Positions 1 to 9,240 of a stretch of 64,000 nt of DNA are shown piece after piece; position 1 is the stretch's first letter, and the number at the start of each line of letters is the position of its first letter. The notes below the pieces were generated by a model that was not told the origin of the DNA, did not search any database, and saw only the letters and a list, made by a program, of their open reading frames with translations. A program made the translations under genes and the position numbers. Source of the stretch: Paracoccus zhejiangensis (GTDB lineage: Bacteria > Pseudomonadota > Alphaproteobacteria > Rhodobacterales > Rhodobacteraceae); contig NZ_CP025430.1 of assembly GCF_002847445.1 (NCBI RefSeq), positions 3,406,501-3,470,500 on the forward strand. Reading direction: 5' to 3'.

Positions 1-1104
1 AAGGTGATGTCAGCGATCGAGGCCTGCCGGACCGAGGCACTCGGTGGGCATGTGGCCGGTTGTGCCAACTGTGGCCACCACCACATCGCCTACAACTCCT
101 GCAAGAACCGGCATTGCCCGAAGTGCCAGGGGCCAGCGGCACGGGACTGGATGGCCGCGCGCGCCGAGGATCTCCTGCCGGTGGAATACTTCCACGTCGT
201 CTTCACCCTGCCGGCTGAGATCGCGCAGATCGCGTTCTGGAACAAGAAGGCCATCTACGGGCTGCTGTTCAAGGCATCTGCGGAAACGGTCATGACCATC
301 GCTGCCGACCCCAGGCGTCTCGGCGCAAGGGTCGGCATGACCAGCGTGCTGCACAGCTGGGGATCGGCGCTGACCCATCATCCCCATATCCACATGATCC
401 TCCCGGGCGGCGGCTTGTCGCCGGATGGCACCAGATGGGTCGCCTGCCGCCCCGGGTTCTTCCTGCATGTGCGGGTTCTGTCGCGGCTGTTCCGACGCCT
501 GTTTCTGGAGGGGCTGAGGGATCTGCACCGGGCCGGTCAGTTGGCCTTCTTCGGCGATCTGGCTGAACTGGCCAGCGCGGACACCTTCAGAGCTTGGCTC
601 GCCCCATTCCGCAAATCCGAATGGGTGGTCTATGCCAAACCGCCCTTCGGCGGACCCAAGGCCGTGCTGGCCTATCTGAGCCGATACACGCACAGGGTCG
701 CGATCTCCAACACCCGCTTGGTCAGCGCGGATGCCGATACCGTGGCGTTCCGCTGGAAGGATTATAGGATCAAGCGCGGCGACCGCTCGAGGGTGATGCG
801 GCTGGCCACGTCAGAGTTCATCCGCCGGTTCCTGATCCACGTCCTGCCCGATGGTTTCCATCGCATCCGGCATTTCGGCCTGCTCGCCAGTTCGACCCGC
901 AAGGCCAACATCACCAAGATCCGTGCCTTGCTCTGCGTCCAGCAGTCTGAACCGCCTGCCGTTCCAGAGCCAGAGCTTGAGATCCCCCCGCTCACCCTGC
1001 GCGCACCATGCCCCTGTTGCGGCGGTCCCATGCGGATCATCGAGATCTTCAGGCGGGGACAGAAACCGATATCGCGTGCACCACCCAGGGAGCAGGCAGC
1101 ATGA
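1..1104 (+). CDS. IS91-family transposase, 5' end outside window
   Basis: This is a rolling-circle (HUH, Y2-type) transposase of the IS91 family. Near the visible N-terminus there is a zinc-ribbon-like cysteine cluster (CANCGHHH followed by C-x4-C-x2-C). The HUH metal motif lies in HHPHIHMI, and the tyrosine-containing segment YLSRYTHR follows. The frame is open to the first base of the window, and the codon before the first possible starts (GTG at 4, ATG at 7) fits the family sequence, so the true start probably lies upstream and about 30-40 residues are missing. The C-terminus ends naturally. No left or right IS end could be assigned. Such elements often carry neighbouring DNA by one-ended transposition, which suits their position at the edge of an arsenic island. 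Confidence 0.9.
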   Translation, partial: KVMSAIEACRTEALGGHVAGCANCGHHHIAYNSCKNRHCPKCQGPAARDWMAARAEDLLPVEYFHVVFTLPAEIAQIAFWNKKAIYGLLFKASAETVMTIAADPRRLGARVGMTSVLHSWGSALTHHPHIHMILPGGGLSPDGTRWVACRPGFFLHVRVLSRLFRRLFLEGLRDLHRAGQLAFFGDLAELASADTFRAWLAPFRKSEWVVYAKPPFGGPKAVLAYLSRYTHRVAISNTRLVSADADTVAFRWKDYRIKRGDRSRVMRLATSEFIRRFLIHVLPDGFHRIRHFGLLASSTRKANITKIRALLCVQQSEPPAVPEPELEIPPLTLRAPCPCCGGPMRIIEIFRRGQKPISRAPPREQAA

Positions 1105-1368
1105 CATATCGCCCGTCATCCGTCACGAAACAGCACCGGCTACACTCCGCAGACCCGGTCCGAACAGCGCGTGCTCGTCTACTTCCAACCCGGCAGAGGG
1201 CGGCAGTATGTCCAGAGCACACCGCCTTGTTGGGAGCATCCGCCGGGTTTGAGACCGTATCTGGCGCCTGCCTCGCCATTAGCAGCGCCCAGAATACAGC
1301 CGCCGCCGCAACCGTTCGAGCATTTTCCCCATAGCCTGATCCAAGACCCCCGCGGCTTCCACCTTGGG

Positions 1369-1437
1369 AGGTTTCCCAACGCGGGTCGTGGTCGCGCCAA
1401 TGAACAGCGTTCCAACGCGACCCGCATCGGAAAACCT
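1369..1437. repeat. Imperfect 20-bp inverted repeat in gene-free stretch
   Basis: The stretch 1105-1682 between the IS91 transposase and the CYTH gene has no credible coding region. Within it, bases 1369-1388 and 1418-1437 are inverted copies that match at 17 of 20 positions, separated by 29 bases. The second arm runs straight into a segment (about 1434-1580) resembling the dispersed repeat found elsewhere in the window. It could be a hairpin end of a non-autonomous element or of the IS91 unit. No function can be assigned. Confidence 0.45.
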
Positions 1438-1580
1438 TCACCGAACCTGCCGTTCGCCTGTGCCACCAACGCCGTGGCGCGGCTTCCCCAAACCGGCCAT
1501 CTGTGGCACCGCGCAGCATAGTCCAGAGCCCCAAGGTCGGCAGTGCGGGACTTTTCGGTCATTCGGCGACCATCCGGTGC
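1434..1580 (+). repeat. Diverged relative of the dispersed intergenic repeat
   Basis: This segment shares short ordered blocks with the well-conserved copies at 9241-9440 and 13928-14105: TTCACCGAAC followed by GCCGTTCG near its start, and GCAGTGCGGGACTTTTC near its end. The middle has diverged. It contains no plausible gene. The order of shared blocks is what supports homology; the overall identity is low. Confidence 0.4.
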
Positions 1581-1682
1581 AAACGCAGCATAGCGTTGGA
1601 GTTGCTCGCAGCCGCAGCAAGCGGGGTTTAGGCTGCATCCGAGAGACCTTGCGGCTTCCCGCCGATTTTCGCGTGAATGCGG

Positions 1683-2153
1683 TTACTTGGTCGCCTGCCG
1701 GTGTTTCTTGAACAGCGACGACTGCCTATACTGGCTCTTTCCCGACACTTCGCGCCCCAACCATGTCGGCTTCTCGAATTCAGCATCCTCGCTCGGCAGT
1801 TCAATCTCGGCCAGCACGAGGCCTGTGTGAACGCCCTGAAACTCGTCGACTGTCCAGACATACCCACCATGGGGGATGAAGTACCGAGTCTTCTTCAGAA
1901 TTGTCCCGTCGCAATGGTCTTCCAAGAGGGCAAGGCCATCTCTGGCAGGAATTTCGTATTCGAATTCGTCGCGGGTCAGACCCTTCTTGGGCCCTTTGAC
2001 GCTGAGAGTTGCCTTGTCGTCGCAGAAGCGCACCCGGATCTTCCGTCCATCACGGAATGCCAAGAGGCCGTCACGGATCTCAACCTTATGCGTGGCGAGC
2101 TCGCGCCAAGTATCCGTGCTGAGCAGAAACTTGCGTTCAATTTCCTTCGCCAC
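1683..2153 (-). CDS. CYTH-domain triphosphatase-like protein
   Basis: The protein starts with the CYTH signature: VAKEIERKFL gives the ExExK-type motif of the triphosphate tunnel fold. It continues with charged strand motifs (KIRVRF, ATLSVKG, EFEYEIP, LAEIELP) that line the tunnel in this superfamily. I chose the GTG at 2153, which gives 156 residues, the usual size for single-domain bacterial CYTH proteins, with the motif at residues 3-7. An ATG at 2246 would add about 31 residues with no family resemblance. Members hydrolyse inorganic triphosphate or related polyphosphates in the cytoplasm; the exact substrate cannot be read from sequence. It is divergently oriented to the arsenic operon and is probably unrelated to it. 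Confidence 0.8.
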   Translation of the reverse strand: MAKEIERKFLLSTDTWRELATHKVEIRDGLLAFRDGRKIRVRFCDDKATLSVKGPKKGLTRDEFEYEIPARDGLALLEDHCDGTILKKTRYFIPHGGYVWTVDEFQGVHTGLVLAEIELPSEDAEFEKPTWLGREVSGKSQYRQSSLFKKHRQATK

Positions 2154-2291
2154 AACCGTTCCGATCTCGAAATACCGCCTGCCGTTATCACCTTTGGTCA
2201 TCGAGGGGCACGGCACAATGCGCATAGCCTGAAGTAGAGGCGACAAACAGAGCGCTGCCTCGTCGGAAGCAGGCCGTTACAAAACCTTCAC

Positions 2292-2320
2292 TTGGCAGGC
2301 AATCAATAATTCAATAATAC
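2292..2320 (+). promoter_or_regulatory. Promoter and likely ArsR operator of the ars operon
   Basis: A good sigma70-type promoter is visible: TTGGCA at 2292-2297, a 17-base spacer, and TAATAC at 2315-2320. The spacer carries a tandem repeat of TCAATAAT (from 2303 and 2311) in an AT-rich pocket that contrasts with the GC-rich surroundings. That is a plausible binding site for the ArsR domain encoded next. Transcription would start at about 2327-2328, on the start codon itself, so the mRNA may be leaderless. Confidence 0.6.
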
Positions 2321-2327
2321 ATGAAAT

Positions 2328-3161
2328 ATGGAAAAAGAGATTCCCGACCAACTGTCCACCCTCGGCCATCCGCAGCGGTTGGCGATCTTCCGGCTGCTGA
2401 TGCGCCGATACCCTGACCGTGTTCCGGCCGGGGAGATCGCCTCCACGCTTGGCGTCAAGGCGAGCACGATGTCCACCTATCTGTCCGCACTGACGCGGGA
2501 CCAGCTGGTGGAACAACAACGGGCAGGCACGTCGCTTCTCTACGCGATCAACATGACCACGGTGCAACGGCTGTTCGGATACCTGTTCAGCGATTGCTGC
2601 CGTGGCCGTCCCGATATCTGCATGCCTTTCAGCACAGGAACCACCCCCATGTCTGGCCGCAAATACAACGTCCTCTTCATCTGCGTGGGCAACTCCGCGC
2701 GGTCCATCTTCGCCGAGTCACTCCTGCGCAGTGCCGCTGGCGACAGGTTCATTGCGTATTCCGCAGGAACTCGACCGGGGACCCAACTCAATCCCTTCGC
2801 GGTGCAGGTCTTGCAGGACAAGGGGCATGACGTTTCCGTACTGCGCTCGAAGGACGTGTCCGAGTTTGCTCGCCCCGATGCGCCGCAGTTCGACTTCGTC
2901 TTCACGGTTTGCGATCAGGCGGCAAACGAGGAATGCCCCGCTTGGGAGGGGCAGCCAGTAAGTGGCCATTGGGGTATGCCGGACCCGGTCAAAGTCGAAG
3001 GAACCAATGCTGAAAAAGCGCTGGCCTTCCAACAGGCTTACGGGGCGCTCAAGCACCGGATCGAAGCCTTTGTCGCCCTACCGATCGAGACCCTGGACCG
3101 CATTGCATTGCAAAAAGCCGTGGACGACATCGGCCGCGCCAGCCCCGAGACACTGGCATGA
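2328..3161 (+). CDS. arsC: ArsR repressor fused to thioredoxin-type arsenate reductase
   Basis: This 277-residue protein joins two functions. Residues 1-95 form an ArsR/SmtB winged helix (helix-turn-helix around 33-60) ending in a cysteine cluster, Cys90-Cys91 and Cys98, suited to binding arsenite. Residues 110-250 form a low-molecular-weight phosphatase-type ArsC with the phosphate-loop CVGNSAR (Cys119, Arg125) and a later MPDP motif. It is predicted both to repress the operon and to reduce arsenate to arsenite. The start ATG lies exactly where transcription is predicted to begin. An internal ATG at 2649, preceded by AGGAA at 2636-2640, could also produce a free ArsC. The gene overlaps the next by ATGA. 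The fusion is seen directly; the dual role is inferred from the families. Confidence 0.9.
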   Translation: MEKEIPDQLSTLGHPQRLAIFRLLMRRYPDRVPAGEIASTLGVKASTMSTYLSALTRDQLVEQQRAGTSLLYAINMTTVQRLFGYLFSDCCRGRPDICMPFSTGTTPMSGRKYNVLFICVGNSARSIFAESLLRSAAGDRFIAYSAGTRPGTQLNPFAVQVLQDKGHDVSVLRSKDVSEFARPDAPQFDFVFTVCDQAANEECPAWEGQPVSGHWGMPDPVKVEGTNAEKALAFQQAYGALKHRIEAFVALPIETLDRIALQKAVDDIGRASPETLA

Positions 3162-4156
3162 CCACCTACGCACTGAATGGCCTCGGTCGCATGGGCAAGC
3201 TCGCCCTCAAGCCTCTCCTCGATAGCGGCGCCAAGATCGCCTGGATCAACGACGCTGTGGGTGATCCGGAGATACACGCGCATCTTCTGGAGTTCGATAC
3301 GGTCCACGGACGCTGGGATGCCGCGTTCTCGCATGACGCCGAAAGCGTCACGATCAATGGCACACGCCTGCCGTTCATCGGCGCACGCGCGATTGCCGAT
3401 CTGCCGCTGGACGGTGTCGATGTGGTGATCGACTGCACCGGCGTCTTCAAGACCGAGGCCAAGATCGCCCCCTATTTCGAGGCGGGCGTGAAGAAGGTCG
3501 TGGTCTCCGCCCCGGTGAAGGACGGCAATGCGGCCAACATCGTCTACGGCGTCAACAACGAGACATATGATCCTGCCGAGCACCGGATCGTCACCGCGGC
3601 TTCCTGCACGACCAACTGCCTCGCGCCGGTGGTGAAGGTGGTTCACGAGACTTTCGGCATCAAGCATGGCTCGATCACCACGATCCATGACGTGACCAAC
3701 ACCCAGACCATCGTCGACCGCCCGGCAAAGGACCTGCGTCGGGCGCGGTCTGCGCTGAATTCGCTGATCCCGACGACGACCGGCTCGGCCACCGCGATCA
3801 CCTTGATCTATCCGGAATTGAAGGGTCGTCTGAACGGCCATGCGGTGCGCGTGCCGCTGCTCAATGCCTCGCTGACCGACTGCGTCTTCGAGCTGGAGCG
3901 TGCTGTCACGGCGGAAGAGGTCAACGCCGCCTTCGAGGCTGCGGCCAATGGCCCGCTGAAAGGCATCCTCGGCTACGAGACGCGTCCGCTTGTCTCGACC
4001 GATTACACCAATGATCCGCGCTCCTCGATTATAGACGCGCCATCGACGGTGGTGATCAATGGCACGCAGCTGAAGATCTACGCCTGGTACGACAACGAAT
4101 GGGGCTATGCCAACCGGCTGGTCGACGTCGCGCTGATGGTCGGGGACTCACTGTGA
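3158..4156 (+). CDS. ArsJ-associated glyceraldehyde-3-phosphate dehydrogenase
   Basis: This is a complete 332-residue type I GAPDH. It has the N-terminal nucleotide-binding GLGRMG loop, the catalytic cysteine in SCTTNC, and the C-terminal YDNEWGY motif. In arsenic operons this enzyme uses arsenate instead of phosphate to form unstable 1-arseno-3-phosphoglycerate, which the adjacent ArsJ permease exports. The gene overlaps both neighbours, starting inside the arsC stop and ending on the ArsJ start, so translational coupling is likely. That context argues for the arsenic role rather than central glycolysis; kinetic specificity cannot be judged from sequence. Confidence 0.92.
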   Translation: MTTYALNGLGRMGKLALKPLLDSGAKIAWINDAVGDPEIHAHLLEFDTVHGRWDAAFSHDAESVTINGTRLPFIGARAIADLPLDGVDVVIDCTGVFKTEAKIAPYFEAGVKKVVVSAPVKDGNAANIVYGVNNETYDPAEHRIVTAASCTTNCLAPVVKVVHETFGIKHGSITTIHDVTNTQTIVDRPAKDLRRARSALNSLIPTTTGSATAITLIYPELKGRLNGHAVRVPLLNASLTDCVFELERAVTAEEVNAAFEAAANGPLKGILGYETRPLVSTDYTNDPRSSIIDAPSTVVINGTQLKIYAWYDNEWGYANRLVDVALMVGDSL

Positions 4157-5430
4157 GCCATCTCGCCCCGGCCCGTCCCGAAGGGCTGTCTGCCTATATC
4201 GCCGTCACGGCCGCCTATTGGGCCTTCATGCTGACCGATGGCGCGCTCAGGATGCTGGTGCTGCTGCATTTCCACACGCTAGGCTTCAGCCCGGTGCAGC
4301 TGGCCTACCTGTTCATTCTTTACGAAGTCGCAGGGATGATCACCAACCTCGCGGCAGGCTGGATCGCTCTTCGGTTCGGGCTGACCTCGACGCTCTATGC
4401 TGGACTCGGGTTGCAGGTGGTCGCGCTGCTTGCGCTTGCGCAGCTCGATCCGGGCTGGAGCATCGCGGCTTCGGTCGCCTTCGTCATGTGCGTCCAGGGT
4501 CTTTCAGGCGTGGCGAAGGACCTCGCCAAGATGTCCTCGAAATCGGCGGTGAAACTGCTGGCTCCTTCGGGCGATGGCGGACTGTTTCGCTGGGTCGCGG
4601 TACTGACCGGCTCGAAGAACGCAGTGAAGGGGCTGGGCTTCCTGCTTGGCGCGGCGCTGCTGGCGGTGCTTGGCTTCGACTGGGCCGTGCTGGGCATGGC
4701 CATCGTCCTCGGGGTGATCCTCGTCGCGGTCGTGCTGTTCATGCCTTCGGGCCTGCCCAAGGGCAGGAAGGGCACCAAGTTTTCCGAGGTCTTCTCGAAA
4801 TCGGCCAACGTCAACTGGCTGTCGGCGGCGCGGGTGTTCCTGTTCGGGGCGCGCGACGTCTGGTTCGTCGTGGGCATCCCGATCTACTTCTATGCGGTGC
4901 TCTCGGACGGCACCGAGGATGGCAACCGCGCTGCCTTCTTCATGATCGGCACCTTCATGGCGGTCTGGGTCATCCTCTATGGGATGGTGCAGGCCAGCGC
5001 ACCGAAGATCCTGCGCGCGGCGAGCCGCCCGGAGGGCGAGCTGATCCGTGCGGCTCGGAGCTGGGCTCTTGCGCTCTTCGTCGTGCCAGCCGCGTTGACG
5101 GTGGCCGTTGCGTTTTCGCCTGCGCCGCAGACCTGGCTGACGGTGACGCTGGTCCTGGGTCTGCTGGCTTTCGGCGCGCTGTTTGCCGTGAATTCCTCGC
5201 TCCACTCCTACCTGATCCTCGCCTTCTCGAAATCTGAACGGGTCACGATGGATGTAGGCTTTTACTACATGGCCAATGCGGGCGGTCGTCTGATCGGCAC
5301 GCTCCTGTCCGGCCTGACCTACCAGATCGGCGGGTTGACCCTCGTCATGGGCACGGCGGCGGTCATGGTCGTCCTGGCGGCCCTGACCTCGGGTCGCCTG
5401 ACCGATCAGACGAACGAGGTGACTGCATGA
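4153..5430 (+). CDS. arsJ: ArsJ organoarsenical efflux permease (MFS)
   Basis: This is a polytopic membrane protein of about 425 residues with the alternating hydrophobic segments of a 12-helix major facilitator, such as [16 protein letters not shown] near the N-terminus. Directly after the GAPDH gene it matches ArsJ, which exports 1-arseno-3-phosphoglycerate. I set the start at the GTG at 4153, which overlaps the GAPDH stop as GTGA; the frame extends 18 codons further upstream but only inside the GAPDH gene. The product acts in the inner membrane and works as a pair with the GAPDH to lower arsenate without reducing it. Confidence 0.9.
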   Translation: MSHLAPARPEGLSAYIAVTAAYWAFMLTDGALRMLVLLHFHTLGFSPVQLAYLFILYEVAGMITNLAAGWIALRFGLTSTLYAGLGLQVVALLALAQLDPGWSIAASVAFVMCVQGLSGVAKDLAKMSSKSAVKLLAPSGDGGLFRWVAVLTGSKNAVKGLGFLLGAALLAVLGFDWAVLGMAIVLGVILVAVVLFMPSGLPKGRKGTKFSEVFSKSANVNWLSAARVFLFGARDVWFVVGIPIYFYAVLSDGTEDGNRAAFFMIGTFMAVWVILYGMVQASAPKILRAASRPEGELIRAARSWALALFVVPAALTVAVAFSPAPQTWLTVTLVLGLLAFGALFAVNSSLHSYLILAFSKSERVTMDVGFYYMANAGGRLIGTLLSGLTYQIGGLTLVMGTAAVMVVLAALTSGRLTDQTNEVTA

Positions 5431-6446
5431 GTATTTTCGAACGCTACCTGACCGTCTGGGTCGGTCTCGCGATGATTGCCGGTGTCCTGATTGGTCAGGG
5501 CGCACCCTGGCTTGTGCAGGCCATTGCCGCGACCGAGGTCGCGAGCGTGAACCTTGTCGTGGCCGTGCTGATCTGGGCCATGGTTTACCCAATGATGGTG
5601 GGCGTGGACTTCGGCGCGGTCGCCGGTGTCGCGCGCCAACCCAAGGGGCTTTTGGTTACGCTGGCCGTCAACTGGCTGATCAAGCCTTTCACCATGGCGT
5701 TTCTGGCCGTGTTGTTCTTTGACCATGTCTTCGCGCCGCTGATTTCTCCCGAAGATGCCGCCCAGTATACGGCGGGGCTGATCCTGCTCGGGGCCGCACC
5801 CTGCACGGCGATGGTTTTCGTCTGGTCGCAGCTGACCAAGGGAGACGCCACCTACACGCTCGTGCAGGTCTCGGTGAATGATCTGGTCATGGTGGTGGCC
5901 TTCGCGCCGATTGTGGCCTTCCTTCTGGGCGTGACGGACCTCTCTGTGCCGTGGGAAACGCTTTTGCTGGCCACGGTGCTCTATGTTGTCCTGCCGCTTG
6001 GAGCCGGTCTGATCACACGCCGCAAGCTGGGCTCCAAGGCGGCCATCGACGCGTTTTCGGCGCAGGTAAAGCCGTGGTCCATGGTCGGGCTGATTGCTAC
6101 CGTCGCAATCCTCTTCGGCCTTCAGGGAGAAACGATCCTCGCCAAGCCGACGGTGATTCTGCTGATTGCGGTGCCGATCATCATCCAGAGCTACGGCATC
6201 TTCGCCCTGGCCTATGGCGCAGCCTTCGCCCTCAAGGTGCCGCACCAGATCGCCGCGCCCTGCGCCCTGATCGGAACATCGAACTTCTTCGAACTGGCGG
6301 TTGCGGTTGCCATCTCGCTCTTTGGCCTGAACTCCGGCGCAGCGCTGGCCACGGTGGTAGGCGTGCTGGTTGAGGTGCCAGTGATGTTGTCGCTCGTGGC
6401 CTTTGCCAATCGCACCCGCGCACGCTTTCCCGAGCCTGCGGCATGA
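5427..6446 (+). CDS. acr3: Acr3-type arsenite efflux permease
   Basis: This 339-residue membrane protein has about ten hydrophobic helices. It carries the family's cysteine motif in helix 4, [13 protein letters not shown], which is needed for arsenite transport in Acr3 proteins. It exports the arsenite made by the two arsenate reductases in this operon, driven by the proton motive force. The start overlaps the arsJ stop (ATGA) and the end overlaps the next arsC start in the same way. It is an Acr3 protein, not an ArsB of the E. coli type. Confidence 0.93.
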   Translation: MSIFERYLTVWVGLAMIAGVLIGQGAPWLVQAIAATEVASVNLVVAVLIWAMVYPMMVGVDFGAVAGVARQPKGLLVTLAVNWLIKPFTMAFLAVLFFDHVFAPLISPEDAAQYTAGLILLGAAPCTAMVFVWSQLTKGDATYTLVQVSVNDLVMVVAFAPIVAFLLGVTDLSVPWETLLLATVLYVVLPLGAGLITRRKLGSKAAIDAFSAQVKPWSMVGLIATVAILFGLQGETILAKPTVILLIAVPIIIQSYGIFALAYGAAFALKVPHQIAAPCALIGTSNFFELAVAVAISLFGLNSGAALATVVGVLVEVPVMLSLVAFANRTRARFPEPAA

Positions 6447-6865
6447 GCATCGTCATCCATCACAATCCGGATTGCGGGACCTCCCGCAATGTTCTGGCCT
6501 TTCTTCGAGCGACCGGCGAGGAGCCGGTCGTCATCGAGTATCTGAAGGAAGGCTGGACGCGTCCTCAGCTCCTGGCCCTGTTCGCCGCGGCAGGACTGAA
6601 CCCGCGGAGCGCCCTGCGGGAAACGAAATCGCCCGCAGAGGCGCTCGGGCTTCTGGAACCGGGTGCCTCTGATGACACGCTCCTGAATGCGATGATCGAA
6701 CACCCGATCCTGGTGAACCGGCCCATTGTTTGCACGCCCAAGGGGGTGCGCCTGTGCCGCCCCTCTGAAACCGTTCTCGACCTTCTGGACCGGTTGCCGC
6801 CCGGACCGCTGTTCAAGGAGGACGGAGAAATGATCCTGAACGAAGAAGGAGAACGGCTTGCCTGA
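6443..6865 (+). CDS. arsC: Glutaredoxin-coupled arsenate reductase ArsC
   Basis: The 140-residue protein begins [14 protein letters not shown], with the active-site Cys11 in the HNPxCGTSRN motif of the E. coli-type ArsC. The arginines that bind arsenate follow in the RETK segment and the [10 protein letters not shown] segment. It reduces arsenate with glutathione and glutaredoxin. That chemistry is unrelated to the phosphatase-type ArsC fused to ArsR at the head of the operon, so the operon encodes two independent arsenate reductases. It overlaps acr3 by four bases and arsH by eight. Confidence 0.93.
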   Translation: MSIVIHHNPDCGTSRNVLAFLRATGEEPVVIEYLKEGWTRPQLLALFAAAGLNPRSALRETKSPAEALGLLEPGASDDTLLNAMIEHPILVNRPIVCTPKGVRLCRPSETVLDLLDRLPPGPLFKEDGEMILNEEGERLA

Positions 6866-7568
6866 AACGCCGAACCTGGACGACACGCTGCTACGCCAGC
6901 CAGACTCGGACACGCTTTTCCCTGCTACCCGCTGCATCCACCCACCGCTCATCCTGATGCTCTATGGATCGCTGCGCGAGCGCAGCTTCTCGCGTCTTGC
7001 AGCCGAAGAGGCGGCGCGCATTCTCGAACGCCTCGGGGCTGAGGTGCGGTTCTTCGATCCCCGTGATCTGCCGCTGCCTGACAGTGTCGGGACCGATCAC
7101 CCCAAGGTGGCGGAGCTGCGCGATCTGGTGCAGTGGTGCGAAGGCATGGTCTGGTCCTCGCCCGAACGCCACGGGGCCATGACCGGCATCATGAAGGCGC
7201 AGATCGACTGGATTCCGCTCTCGCTCGGCTCCGTGCGCCCGACGCAGGGCAAGACGCTGGCGGTGATGCAGGTCTCAGGCGGGTCACAGAGCTTCAACAC
7301 GGTCAACCAGCTGCGCATCCTCGGGCGCTGGATGCGCCTGCTCACCATCCCGAACCAATCCTCGGTTGCCAAGGCTTGGAATGAATTCGAGGAAGACGGG
7401 CGGATGAAACCCTCGCCCTATTACGACCGGATCGTGGACGTGATGGAGGAGCTGGTGAAGTTCACCCTTCTGACGCGCGACATCCGCGATCATCTGGTCG
7501 ACCGCTATTCCGAGCGGAAGGAAAGCCATGCCGAACTGTCGGCGCGGGTGAACCTCAAGACGATCTAA
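6858..7568 (+). CDS. arsH: ArsH NADPH-dependent FMN reductase
   Basis: This 236-residue flavodoxin-like protein has the ArsH pattern: a phosphate-binding [10 protein letters not shown] loop near residue 38, then [19 protein letters not shown], which contacts the flavin. ArsH proteins oxidise trivalent organoarsenicals to less toxic pentavalent forms using NADPH and FMN. The start is a TTG at 6858 inside the end of arsC, read as the most coupled option. The first 30 residues are poorly conserved, as is common in the family. It is the last tightly overlapping gene of the first ars unit. Confidence 0.92.
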   Translation: MPETPNLDDTLLRQPDSDTLFPATRCIHPPLILMLYGSLRERSFSRLAAEEAARILERLGAEVRFFDPRDLPLPDSVGTDHPKVAELRDLVQWCEGMVWSSPERHGAMTGIMKAQIDWIPLSLGSVRPTQGKTLAVMQVSGGSQSFNTVNQLRILGRWMRLLTIPNQSSVAKAWNEFEEDGRMKPSPYYDRIVDVMEELVKFTLLTRDIRDHLVDRYSERKESHAELSARVNLKTI

Positions 7569-7578
7569 TTCGACGGAA

Positions 7579-7628
7579 ATGGAAATGGATGTTGACGCCC
7601 GCAAGATTTGGCGCGCATCTATTTCCAT
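7579..7628. promoter_or_regulatory. Inverted ATGGAAAT repeat, possible second ArsR operator
   Basis: The gap between arsH and the second arsR contains ATGGAAAT at 7579-7586 and its exact reverse complement ATTTCCAT at 7621-7628, separated by 34 bases. The second arm covers the preferred start codon of arsR. This would suit autoregulation, but the arms are short and the spacing is long, so chance is possible. Confidence 0.35.
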
Positions 7629-7929
7629 GAACATCGAAACAGCTTCCCGCCAACTCGACGCCCTCGGCAACGCGACGCGTCTGCGCATCTACCGGACACT
7701 CGTGCGCGCCGGTGAAAGCGGCGCTCCAGTCGGTCGGGTGCAAGACACTCTTGGGCTTCCGGCATCGACCCTGTCGCATCACCTGAAAAAGCTGCTCGAC
7801 GTCGGTTTGATCCGCCAGGAGCGCAGCGGCAACACGCTCCATTGCCACGCCGAATATCCGGCGATGAAGGCGTTGGTGGGCTTTTTGGTCGACGAGTGCT
7901 GCGCGGATGAGGCCGCGTCAGGCAAATGA
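7627..7929 (+). CDS. arsR: Second ArsR-family metalloregulator
   Basis: About 100 residues with a typical ArsR winged helix: LDALGNATRLRIYRTL, then a recognition region around STLSHHLKKLL, then wing residues RSGNTLHCHAEYP. A C-terminal DECCAD pair of cysteines could bind arsenite or antimonite. I chose the ATG at 7627 because it gives the standard family length; an ATG at 7579 would add a 16-residue extension with no family resemblance. It overlaps the following transporter by ATGA, so the pair probably forms a regulated two-gene unit appended to the main ars operon. Confidence 0.85.
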   Translation: MNIETASRQLDALGNATRLRIYRTLVRAGESGAPVGRVQDTLGLPASTLSHHLKKLLDVGLIRQERSGNTLHCHAEYPAMKALVGFLVDECCADEAASGK

Positions 7930-9116
7930 CGCTGTCACGCGCAAAAGTCGTGTCATCGCTCGGGATCGTCCAGATCTTCGCATGGGGCAGCAGCTATTAC
8001 CTGCTGGCACCGCTGGCCGGTGCGATCGCAGACGATACCGGCTGGGGCCATGCCATGATTTCCGCCGGTGTATCGGTTGCCTTGCTCATGTCAGGTCTGA
8101 CGGCACCGAAAATCGGCCGCTGGATCGGCCGGAGCGGTGGCAGAAAGACCCTCTGCCTCGGGATGGCCTTCATGGCCATTGGTCTGTTCCTTCTCAGCAT
8201 GGCGCACGCCCCATGGGTCTACCTGCTCGCTTGGAGCGTCCTCGGTTGCGGGATGGCTGCCGGGCTCTACGACGCCGCCTTCTCCGTCCTGGGTGCCGCC
8301 TATGGACGTGATGCGCGATCCGCGATCACGCAACTGACCCTCTGGGGCGGCTTTGCCAGTACCGTGTGCTGGCCGCTTTCGGCTTGGCTGGTCGAAAGCA
8401 TCGGCTGGCGCACAACCTGTCTGCTCTATGCTGGCATCCACATCTTCGGAACGCTGCCCCTTTGCTGGTGGGCCTTGCCGCATGCTTCCGCCACGCACTC
8501 AGCAACGATGCATGAACCAGTGCGCCGATCGGAAGTTGGCGTTCGCCGCGCCGATATCAGGTTCCTCTGTATCGTCGTCGCAGGCGTCACGCTGACTCTT
8601 CTTGCGACCATCTGGTCCATTCACATGGTGACGATCCTGACCGCCGGGGGCTACACCACGGCTGCAGCGATCGCGGTCGGTACTTTGATCGGGCCATCCC
8701 AAGTCGGTGCCCGCGTCGTCGAAATGATGGGAGGGGGCCGACATCACCCGATATGGACCATGCTTGCAGCGACCATGCTCGTTTTCGTCGGCTTCCTGGG
8801 GCTGCAGATGGGATTTCCAGCTGCCGCCGCTCTCGTCGCATACGGGGCCGGAAATGGCCTTTGGTCCATCGCGCGCGGTGCTCTTCCGCTCGCGCTCTAC
8901 GGTCCGGAGCACTATGGCGCTCTAATGGGACGTTTGGCTCGCCCGATGCTGTTGGCTGGCGCTGCCGCCCCGACGCTTGGGGCATTGCTCATTGACAAGG
9001 TCGGCGCCGAAACGACGATGGTCCTTCTCGCCGCAACGGCCATCGTCCCGTTCTCGATGGCATTCTTGATCCATGTGGACTTGATGCGGGAGCGGCGCAG
9101 CCCAGAATTCCTATAG
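7926..9116 (+). CDS. MFS transporter coupled to ArsR, possibly ArsK-like
   Basis: This 396-residue permease has about 12 hydrophobic segments and a major-facilitator loop, GRWIGRSGGRKTL, after helix 2. Translational coupling to an ArsR regulator (four-base overlap) points to metalloid export. ArsK of Agrobacterium-type strains, an MFS exporter of trivalent arsenicals and antimonite, is found beside an ArsR and is the closest functional candidate I know. The assignment rests on context and size, not on a recognised signature, so I give no symbol. It ends just before a repeat-rich gap. Confidence 0.75.
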   Translation: MTLSRAKVVSSLGIVQIFAWGSSYYLLAPLAGAIADDTGWGHAMISAGVSVALLMSGLTAPKIGRWIGRSGGRKTLCLGMAFMAIGLFLLSMAHAPWVYLLAWSVLGCGMAAGLYDAAFSVLGAAYGRDARSAITQLTLWGGFASTVCWPLSAWLVESIGWRTTCLLYAGIHIFGTLPLCWWALPHASATHSATMHEPVRRSEVGVRRADIRFLCIVVAGVTLTLLATIWSIHMVTILTAGGYTTAAAIAVGTLIGPSQVGARVVEMMGGGRHHPIWTMLAATMLVFVGFLGLQMGFPAAAALVAYGAGNGLWSIARGALPLALYGPEHYGALMGRLARPMLLAGAAAPTLGALLIDKVGAETTMVLLAATAIVPFSMAFLIHVDLMRERRSPEFL

Positions 9117-9240
9117 CGGAGGGCCGGTTCGCAAGACAGGAGCATTGTGGCGAGGTTACCGGATGCTCGACCCAATCTGTTCTATGTCGCCACGGATAAG
9201 AATGCTGCGAATGCTATAAACTCTGAGCCGGGGCGGCTGG

